Shown one piece after another: positions 17,013 to 24,018 of a DNA stretch of 40,684 bases (position 1 is the first letter of the stretch; each line of letters begins with the position of its first letter). The translations under genes and the position numbers were made by a program. The stretch is from Propionibacteriaceae bacterium (GTDB lineage Bacteria > Actinomycetota > Actinomycetes > Propionibacteriales > Propionibacteriaceae). The notes under the pieces are model-generated. The model worked only from the letters and a program-made list of their open reading frames with translations. It was not told the DNA's origin and did no database searches. The DNA lies in NCBI GenBank assembly GCA_025965155.1, contig JAOPXN010000022.1, positions 1-40,684 of the forward strand. The letters are read 5' to 3'.

Positions 17013-18713
17013 ATGGCATCACGCCACCTGGCGAAAACCAGGACAGCCGTTGGGTTCGGTCTTGTAGGTCTGTCTGGGCTCTTGGTCAACCAGGGATTGT
17101 TCTGGTTGTTGACCGAGGCAGCTGGCTTTTGGATCTCTTGGGCCGCGATCTTTGCTACTCAGGGATCAACGATTTGGAACTTCGTCTTGACTGACCGGAT
17201 CGTGTACTCGGAGAAGAACAGGAACGGGCAGTGGTATTCACGGTTCGCGAAGAGCTGGACAGCGAACAACGCCTTCCTACTCCTGAGGGTCCCATTCCTG
17301 CTGTTGCTCGCTCATTCGGGCATGAACCCGCACTGGGCGAACGTCACCACGTTGGTGGCCTTGTTCCTGGTCCGCTTCTGGATCAGCGACCGCTTCATCT
17401 GGGGCTCCAAGCGGCTGGTCGCCGACATCACCGGCGAGCCCGTCGAGCCTCCCTCGAAGGCGGACGTGCTGATCGAGATGAAGAGCAACGAGTGGGGTCC
17501 GCACCTGGTGCTGAACCTTCGACCCCGTCGCTGGGTCAAGCGGCACTACTACGACGTGCACGGTCTGGTCTCGATCATGTCCGAGGTCTCGCTGCCCGAG
17601 CTTCAGTATTTCAAGGTTGAGTCGTTCAGCCGCAAACCTGACATCACCGTCCGGCGTGGTTACGTCGGCGACAGGCGGATGATCGCGCGGGTTCGAGCAA
17701 CCATGAGCCCGGGCCTGTTCGTCTACCGGGAGCATCTCGGCTCCATCGGCGCGAACTTCAGGGTGGACCTGGACAACCGTGTCAACGTAACGGTCAGCCC
17801 GTTGCTCGCCACCTCAAAGCATGTGGTGTACACGAACGTGGTGGAGGCGCTACTTCGTTTCGTGCTCGTGAACACCGGCTATATGCTGCTGCACTCAGCG
17901 ACCGTCCGTCTGGGCACGGAGACGATCATGCTGTCGGCTCAGACCGACACCGGTAAGACCGGCACGATCTTGCGGCTGATGCAAGAGCATCCGGGTGAGT
18001 CGGCTTTCCTGTCCGATGACATGACGATTGTCAACGGCAATGGAGCGGCACTGTGCTTCCCCAAGCCGCTGACGATCAGCTCGCACACGCTCAGGGCCGT
18101 GAACACCAAAACACTGTCGCTACCCGAGCGGCTGATACTCGCGGTCCAGAGTCGGATTCACTCAAAGGACGGCCGAGAGTTCGCACTGCTGCTCGCCCGC
18201 CTCAACATCCCGATCATTGCCATCAACGCCGTGACTCAGATTCTGGTGCCACCGCCCAAGTTCATGATCCACCGCCTGGTGCCCACGGTGACCTACCAGG
18301 ACGCAGGGGTGGTCAGCCAGATCTTCATCATCGGACGCGGATCCTCACTTGAGGAGCCGATGCCACACTCCGAGGCAGTGGAGACACTGCTGGCCAACAC
18401 CGAGGACGCCTACGGCTTCCCGCCGTTCTCGATCATGGAGCGCGCCATCACCTTGCGTCCGAAGAATCTGCGCAAGGGCAAGAAGCGCGACATCACCGAG
18501 CTTCGCACTGCCGAACGGGCCATCCTGGAAGAGTTCCTCGGCAATATGCCGGTCACCCGGCTGATCTCGCCCAACTTCGGCTGGGCCGACACCATCCCGG
18601 ACCGGGTCCTCAGCGGCGACCGCGCCGGCTCACAGCTGGCCGTGGAGTCTGGTGCGGCTGAGTCCAATGGCGGATCGCTAGTAGCAGTGAAAGAAGATCA
18701 ACATGTCGACTGA
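17013..18713 (+). CDS. GtrA-like membrane domain fused to HprK-like P-loop ATPase
   Basis: 566 residues. Residues 1-135 are a GtrA-type four-helix domain (helices about 11-33, 38-60, 83-102, 107-124) with the characteristic WNFVLTDRIVY and RFWISDRFIW turns. GtrA proteins are thought to flip polyprenyl-phosphate sugars. After a soluble linker region (about 145-290) comes an ATPase resembling HPr kinase/PEP-carboxykinase-like proteins: LLHSATVRLG, Walker A AQTDTGKT (309-316, K315), then LSDDMTIV (acidic pair D335/D336) and FPKPLTIS, in the order seen in HprK-related proteins. The ATG has AAAGG 8 nt upstream. It is the first gene of a six-gene overlapping operon, sharing 11 nt with the next. The fusion is unusual; whether the C-terminal part is a kinase, phosphatase or regulatory ATPase is unknown. 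Confidence 0.82.
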   Translation: MASRHLAKTRTAVGFGLVGLSGLLVNQGLFWLLTEAAGFWISWAAIFATQGSTIWNFVLTDRIVYSEKNRNGQWYSRFAKSWTANNAFLLLRVPFLLLLAHSGMNPHWANVTTLVALFLVRFWISDRFIWGSKRLVADITGEPVEPPSKADVLIEMKSNEWGPHLVLNLRPRRWVKRHYYDVHGLVSIMSEVSLPELQYFKVESFSRKPDITVRRGYVGDRRMIARVRATMSPGLFVYREHLGSIGANFRVDLDNRVNVTVSPLLATSKHVVYTNVVEALLRFVLVNTGYMLLHSATVRLGTETIMLSAQTDTGKTGTILRLMQEHPGESAFLSDDMTIVNGNGAALCFPKPLTISSHTLRAVNTKTLSLPERLILAVQSRIHSKDGREFALLLARLNIPIIAINAVTQILVPPPKFMIHRLVPTVTYQDAGVVSQIFIIGRGSSLEEPMPHSEAVETLLANTEDAYGFPPFSIMERAITLRPKNLRKGKKRDITELRTAERAILEEFLGNMPVTRLISPNFGWADTIPDRVLSGDRAGSQLAVESGAAESNGGSLVAVKEDQHVD

Positions 18714-19581
18714 CGCGCCGGAGACATATGCTCCTACACTGACGATCATCGTCCCGACTCGAAACGAGTCCAAGAACATCTTTCCGCTGCTCGAACGGCT
18801 CTCTTCGAGCCTCGACTCTGCCGCCGTCGTGCTGTTCGTCGACGACAGCGACGATGAAACACCTGCGGTGGTTGAAGAAGCGAGAGGCTGCGGGTTCAGC
18901 AGGCTGGAAGTACGGCTGTTGCACCGACAGGGGTTGGAACGGACAGGTGGTCTCGGTGGCGCTGTGCTCGCCGGCCTGGCCCGCACCTCCACTCCCTGGG
19001 TCTGCGTGATGGACGGGGACCTGCAGCATCCCCCGGAGCGCGTTGCCTCCCTGCTCGAGGCCGGCATCTCGCACCAGGCGGACCTCGTCGTCGGCAGCCG
19101 GTACGTTGCCGGCGGTCGCAACGAGGGCCTCGGAGCGGTCAGGACAGCTGTGTCGTTGGGCTCCACAGTGCTCGCCAAAGCCGTCTTCCCACGGCGCCTC
19201 CGCGGCATCCACGACCCCATGAGCGGCTTCTTCTTGTTCCGCCGCGACGCGGTCACGGAGCCAATGACGCCACGGGGGTTCAAAATCCTGCTCGAGATCG
19301 CGGTCAGACATCCCGAGCTGGTGAAGCGCGAAGTGCCCTTCGTCTTCGTGGAGCGCACCGCGGGTACATCCAAGGGGACGTTCAAGGAGGGTCTCCGCTT
19401 TCTGCGGCTGCTGGCCGACATGCGATGGAGCCTTCGTCGACGCCACCCTGCGAGACCGGCACCGTCAATCTTCGACTCGCCTGCTGCATACGATGCGGCG
19501 CTGTACGAGGACCGCGTCATCGGTACGGATCAGCTGCAGCCGACCGGACCTGGGATCCACACCCACGATGAGACCCTGTGA
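18703..19581 (+). CDS. GT2 glycosyltransferase, dolichol-phosphate-mannose-synthase-like
   Basis: 292 residues. A GT-A fold of family 2: TIIVPTRNESKNI near the N-terminus, LFVDDSDDETP, the DxD-type motif D104-G-D106 in VMDGDLQHPPER, then LVVGSRYVAGG and HDPMSGFFLFRRDA, typical of Dpm1-type polyprenyl-phosphate glycosyltransferases. There are no C-terminal membrane helices, so it is the soluble or peripheral class. It would load a sugar from a nucleotide donor onto polyprenyl phosphate at the inner face. It overlaps the GtrA-ATPase gene by 11 nt and the GT39-like gene by 4 nt, which fits a make-flip-transfer series. Confidence 0.92.
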   Translation: MSTDAPETYAPTLTIIVPTRNESKNIFPLLERLSSSLDSAAVVLFVDDSDDETPAVVEEARGCGFSRLEVRLLHRQGLERTGGLGGAVLAGLARTSTPWVCVMDGDLQHPPERVASLLEAGISHQADLVVGSRYVAGGRNEGLGAVRTAVSLGSTVLAKAVFPRRLRGIHDPMSGFFLFRRDAVTEPMTPRGFKILLEIAVRHPELVKREVPFVFVERTAGTSKGTFKEGLRFLRLLADMRWSLRRRHPARPAPSIFDSPAAYDAALYEDRVIGTDQLQPTGPGIHTHDETL

Positions 19582-21161
19582 CGATTGAGCCGTTAGTTCG
19601 CCGGACGCCACCAAGCGTCGCGCCCGTCGAGGGCGCGCACACCTGGTGGCGTTCGGCGAGCATTCTGACCACCAACTGGGGCGCCGTCTTGGTGGTCGCG
19701 CTGATTGGGGCCTTCCTGCGAACCTGGGGGCTCAACAGTGTGGGGTTCAACAGCGACGAGGCCGTCTACGCCGGGCAGGCGGCGAGCATCGCCGGCCAGG
19801 GCGAGTACCTACCGTACTTCCCGATCTTTCGTGCACACCCGCTGTTGTTCCAGTCCCTGCTGTCCTTGTCCTACCAGGTCTCCGTCTCGGATGTGATGGG
19901 ACGGCTGCTGTCTGCAGCGTTCGGAGTTGGGACCTTGCTGGTGGTGAACGCCTTGGGGCGCCTGCTCTACGGCCCGCGAGCCGGCGTGGTGGCCATGCTG
20001 CTGCTCGCGATCATGCCCTATCACGTGACTGTGACCCGCCAGGTCCTTCTTGACGGACCGATGGTGTTCTTCGCGACAGCGGCGCTCTACTTCCTGGCTC
20101 GCTATTGCCGCGGGCTTGGTGAGAGGTGGCTGTTAGTGGGGGCAGGCGTCATGGGTCTGGCTTTCCTCACCAAAGAGACGGCTGTCGTGCTTCTGGGCGG
20201 CGTGTACTGCTTCTTCATGGTGATCCACACGGTCAAGGTGCGGGCGAGGATGGTCCTGGCGGCGGCGGTTGTCTTCGGTGTGGTCGCCTCAGTGTTTCCA
20301 CTGGCGCTACGTTTCGCCGGCGCAACCCGCAGTGGGAACAACTACCTGGCGTACCAGCTCTTCCGGCGGGCAAACCATGACGCAACCTTCTACGTCACTA
20401 CGGTTCCGCCGGCCATCGGTTTCGCCGTGATTGCGGTGGCACTTATCGGCCTAGTCCTGGAGCGTCGCCGGCTCGACTGGCGGGAGGGACTCCTTGTCTC
20501 GTGGTGCATCGTGCCGATCGTTTTCTTCGCGATTACACCCATCAAGGGCTTTCAGTATCTGCTTCCCATTGCCCCAGTGGTCGCGCTGCTTGCAGCTCGG
20601 GCCCTGACCACTGAGGCGGTGTGGTCCAGCGTGACCAGGTGGACACCGCGCCTTCACCGAATTCTTCCGCCGCTCGTACTGGGCCTCACCGTGATCAGTC
20701 TGCTGATTCCCAGCTGGGGCAATGTTCAACCCTCCACGAGCGGTACCTTCCTGGCTGGGTCAGGTGGGCTGCCCGGCGGGCGTGAAGCGGGACGCTGGAT
20801 CGACTCGAACCTGCCGCAAGGGGCTACGTTCCTGACCCTCGGACCGTCGATGGCTAACGTCGTGGCGTTCTACGGGCACCGCCAGGCGTACGGGCTGTCG
20901 GTCAGTCCCAACCCGCTCAACCGCAACCCTTCGTACACCGCTATCGAGAACGCCGACCTGCAGCTGCGTAGTGGCGCCATCCAGTATGCGGTCTGGGACT
21001 CCTTCTCGGCGGGAAGATCACCGAGCTTCTCGGGCAAGCTGATGGCCTACGTCAACAAGTACCACGGCGTGGCCATCCACACTGAAACCGTCCCGGTCAA
21101 CGATGCGCAGGGGATTCCGACACGACAACCTGTCATCACTGTCTATGAGATCAGGCCATGA
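19578..21161 (+). CDS. GT39/ArnT-like integral membrane glycosyltransferase (GT-C)
   Basis: 527 residues, GTG start overlapping the previous stop (GTGA). About ten membrane helices span residues 35-380. The first periplasmic loop carries the acidic GT-C motif in FNSDEAVYAGQAASIAGQGE, and the MPYHVTVTRQVLLDGPMVFF stretch is typical of PMT_2/ArnT-like enzymes. The last 130 residues or so are an extracytoplasmic domain. Such enzymes transfer a sugar from polyprenyl-phosphate to a protein, lipid or glycan outside the membrane. The adjacent Dpm1-like and GtrA genes supply the expected donor and flipping steps. The acceptor is unknown. Confidence 0.9.
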   Translation: MTIEPLVRRTPPSVAPVEGAHTWWRSASILTTNWGAVLVVALIGAFLRTWGLNSVGFNSDEAVYAGQAASIAGQGEYLPYFPIFRAHPLLFQSLLSLSYQVSVSDVMGRLLSAAFGVGTLLVVNALGRLLYGPRAGVVAMLLLAIMPYHVTVTRQVLLDGPMVFFATAALYFLARYCRGLGERWLLVGAGVMGLAFLTKETAVVLLGGVYCFFMVIHTVKVRARMVLAAAVVFGVVASVFPLALRFAGATRSGNNYLAYQLFRRANHDATFYVTTVPPAIGFAVIAVALIGLVLERRRLDWREGLLVSWCIVPIVFFAITPIKGFQYLLPIAPVVALLAARALTTEAVWSSVTRWTPRLHRILPPLVLGLTVISLLIPSWGNVQPSTSGTFLAGSGGLPGGREAGRWIDSNLPQGATFLTLGPSMANVVAFYGHRQAYGLSVSPNPLNRNPSYTAIENADLQLRSGAIQYAVWDSFSAGRSPSFSGKLMAYVNKYHGVAIHTETVPVNDAQGIPTRQPVITVYEIRP

Positions 21162-22939
21162 GAAAACTACTCGCGTACCTGGCTGTAATGGCGGCGGTCC
21201 TGCTGCCGGCCCCCACTGCGGCGGCAATGCCGACCAGCAATGCACCCACGACGACTCCCATCAAGCATTTCGTCATGCTGATGCAGGACAACCACTCGTT
21301 CGACAACTACTTCGGGACTTATCCCGGCGCTGACGGCATTCCCGCTGGCGTGTGTCAGCGCCTCAACCTGGCGCGATCTTCGACAACGGGCTGCGTCAAA
21401 CCGTTCCGCTTGGGGACCACGCCATCAGAAGATTTGAGCCAAGGGACGGGCATTCAGAAGCGGCAGTACAACAACGGGAAGATGGACGGCTTCGTGGCCG
21501 CGTACCGAAGGCTGGGTCTGGACGGGTCCTCGGCCATGGGCTACTACGACGGTGGTGACCTGCCCTACTACTGGAACGCGGCCGAGCAGTTCGTGCTCTT
21601 TGACCGCTTCTTCAGCTCCACCACAGTGGGCAGCCGGGAAAGCTATCTCTACTGGCTGGCCGGCCAGGCGCCCCGCAGCGCCCGGCCGCTTACCACCAGT
21701 GCCGGATACGACAACCTGCCGACCATCTTCGACAGGCTGCACGCCAAGCAGGTAACGGCCAAGTTCTACGTCGAAAACCTTGATGCCCGGGTCACGGCGC
21801 CGGGCCGACAGAACCTTGCTCGTTCCAGTCAGGTGGTGAAGGTGCCCCTGCTTAGCATGAAGCGGTTCCAGGACCGTGGCCCTCTTGCCGGAAAGATCGT
21901 CGATCTGAGCGAGTACTACCTCGATCTCAGACGCGGCACGCTACCCGCTGTCTCCTACATCGTCACGTCGGGATCCAGCGAGAACCCTCCTGCCCGGGTC
22001 GATGTGGGGCAGAAGACGGTGCGAAAGCTCACCAGCGAACTGATCAAGAGTCCCTATTGGGAGAGTTCGGCTTTCATGTGGACCTATGACGGGTGGGGTG
22101 GCTGGTACGACCACGTGCCCCCTCCGAGGGTTGACGACCGAGGCTACGGCTTCCGGGTCCCGGCACTGCTGGTAAGCCCCTACGCCAAGCGCGGGGTGGT
22201 CGATCACAGCGTGCTCGACTACACCGCCATGCTCAAGTTCATCGAGATGAACTGGAGGGTCGAGCCGCTAGCCGAGCGTGATGCAGCCTCGCTTGGGCTC
22301 GGGTCCGCCTTCGACTTCACCACGGGACCGCGTTCGGCCGCGCTGATTCCTGCTAGTCGCAGCCCCGAGACCGCAGCAATCGCGCTCCCCCACGCGACGC
22401 CGGTCATCTATACAACCTATGGGCTCGCGCTCACCGTGGTCGCCGCGGCCGCCGGCGTGCTGATGCTGATCAGGCGCCCGTTGCATGAGCTACTCCGGCT
22501 CCCCGCTTGGAGTTCGCTGCGGTCGCTCGCCGCCTCGACCACCTACCAGCCGCGGCACGCCATCGGCGATGTAACCGGCGGCCCAAGACCAGATCCTGCT
22601 GCGCCAGACGGTGCAAGCGAAAACTGGGCCCGCTGGCACAACGACTTCGGCCACCTCCTTCCGATTCCGGTATGGACGGCCTGGTCACCGGGCAAGGCGA
22701 AGCAGCAGTACCAGCCTCGACGCGCACTCGATGAGCACCTCGGGGCCCGGACATGGAAAGACCGGTCCGACGACCTCTACCTGGCGACCTCGGAAGCGAT
22801 CGGCCGACACGCTGTGGTTGCGTCTGACCACTTCGTCGCGGCTTGGTCGCGCTGGTACTACAGCTCGGAGCCCGTCGCGGAACCGGTGTCGACGCCCGAA
22901 ACACCCGGCCCCGACCAACAGGAGATACCTTCGACATGA
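21158..22939 (+). CDS. Membrane-anchored phospholipase C/acid phosphatase-type phosphoesterase
   Basis: 593 residues, ATG overlapping the previous stop by 4 nt. A signal peptide (about 1-23) is followed by the PLC/AcpA phosphoesterase domain: IKHFVMLMQDNHSFDNYFG (35-53; family consensus ENxSFDxYFG, here D44 instead of E), SSENPPARVDVGQ, and MWTYDGWGGWYDHVPPP. Unlike most relatives it has a membrane helix at about 413-434, basic residues after it, and a cytoplasmic tail of about 160 residues containing two similar short motifs (YQPRHAIGDV and YQPRRALDEH). It probably cleaves phosphoester bonds of lipids, teichoic-type polymers or glycans outside the cell, with a tail that could dock cytoplasmic partners. 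Confidence 0.85.
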   Translation: MRKLLAYLAVMAAVLLPAPTAAAMPTSNAPTTTPIKHFVMLMQDNHSFDNYFGTYPGADGIPAGVCQRLNLARSSTTGCVKPFRLGTTPSEDLSQGTGIQKRQYNNGKMDGFVAAYRRLGLDGSSAMGYYDGGDLPYYWNAAEQFVLFDRFFSSTTVGSRESYLYWLAGQAPRSARPLTTSAGYDNLPTIFDRLHAKQVTAKFYVENLDARVTAPGRQNLARSSQVVKVPLLSMKRFQDRGPLAGKIVDLSEYYLDLRRGTLPAVSYIVTSGSSENPPARVDVGQKTVRKLTSELIKSPYWESSAFMWTYDGWGGWYDHVPPPRVDDRGYGFRVPALLVSPYAKRGVVDHSVLDYTAMLKFIEMNWRVEPLAERDAASLGLGSAFDFTTGPRSAALIPASRSPETAAIALPHATPVIYTTYGLALTVVAAAAGVLMLIRRPLHELLRLPAWSSLRSLAASTTYQPRHAIGDVTGGPRPDPAAPDGASENWARWHNDFGHLLPIPVWTAWSPGKAKQQYQPRRALDEHLGARTWKDRSDDLYLATSEAIGRHAVVASDHFVAAWSRWYYSSEPVAEPVSTPETPGPDQQEIPST

Positions 22940-24018
22940 GATCTCTTCTTATCTTGCGGCCTCTGCAGTCTGGGATGGTCGGGCTGGGCCGTCTGAGTGC
23001 AACCTGTGCGCGAGTCGCCCTCGCAGCCCTGTGTGTTGTCGCCGGCAGCATGCTGGGACCCACAGCCGAAGCTAGCGCCGCTGAGACTTCCCCGGCCATC
23101 GTGGAGATCATCACCGTCCCGGCCGTGCCTCGAGCGCGTTTCACCTTCGATGGCATCACACGCATCACAGACCAACTGGGGGTGGCACGCTTCCCCATCA
23201 GGAGAGGAAGTAATCCGCACACCATCGCGGTCGTGGACACCAAGATCCACGAGAGCAGGCGGGATCTGACCTTCGTGCGCTGGTGGTATCCCGGCAACCA
23301 TGAGCAAGACTTCCTGAAACAGGTGAAGGGGATAAGGATCCGCGAGAACCTGCGCATCAAGGCCGCCTTCAGGGCCACCTACCTTGTCGACTATGCCTTC
23401 ACCGACCAGGCGAAGGTGGAAGTTGACCGCAAACGCGTGACCCGCATTGAGTTCTATGGCGACAACGGGCACACGGTCGTCGGCAACGGAAGCGGACGAC
23501 TTCGGATGGTGGGCATCCGACCAGTAACCAACGGCGGCACGATCCTCGCCAAGCAGGTGAACTACAGCGTCCAGCGGGTCGATGTGGACGGATCCAACGT
23601 CGTGCAGGTCAACCATCAGGTATTCGTACCCAGCCACGAGCCTTCGGTGGACATACCTTTGTTACTGCGGACCGCCCATTTCAGCACCCGGGACTTCCTG
23701 TTCGGCAGTTCGGTTGGGACGTCGGTCCGGCTGACCTACCCGGACGGGCAGCGCAAGACCGTTTCCTTGGACAGCAGCGGGAAGGCCACAGTGGAGAACC
23801 TTGCCCGAGGCACGTACACCGTTCGGGTGGACGCCCCCGGTTACTCATTCGACAGACCCGTCGCTCTCTCACGCAACCAGTACATTGATCTTCCAGTCCT
23901 GACTTACCTCGACATGGCGGTGATTGGCGGCGCTGGCCTTGTCTTCGTTGGTGCACTGTATGTGCTGCGCTTCAAAACCCGTCGAGCGCACGTACGAGCG
24001 GCCACCCAGACGTCATGA
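22936..24018 (+). CDS. Membrane-anchored extracytoplasmic beta-domain protein, unknown function
   Basis: 360 residues. The start at 22936 is chosen because ATGA overlaps the previous stop and AGGAGA precedes it; upstream in-frame starts would run deep into the previous gene. A signal peptide or anchor lies at about 20-47. The body looks like two transthyretin/carboxypeptidase-regulatory-like beta modules: ARFTFDGITRITDQLGVARF near the N-terminus and GKATVENLARGTYTVRVDAP near the C-terminus. A final helix (about 325-346) with basic residues after it anchors the protein. No catalytic motif is seen. The operon position suggests a partner or scaffold for the phosphoesterase and GH99 proteins. Confidence 0.72.
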   Translation: MRSLLILRPLQSGMVGLGRLSATCARVALAALCVVAGSMLGPTAEASAAETSPAIVEIITVPAVPRARFTFDGITRITDQLGVARFPIRRGSNPHTIAVVDTKIHESRRDLTFVRWWYPGNHEQDFLKQVKGIRIRENLRIKAAFRATYLVDYAFTDQAKVEVDRKRVTRIEFYGDNGHTVVGNGSGRLRMVGIRPVTNGGTILAKQVNYSVQRVDVDGSNVVQVNHQVFVPSHEPSVDIPLLLRTAHFSTRDFLFGSSVGTSVRLTYPDGQRKTVSLDSSGKATVENLARGTYTVRVDAPGYSFDRPVALSRNQYIDLPVLTYLDMAVIGGAGLVFVGALYVLRFKTRRAHVRAATQTS

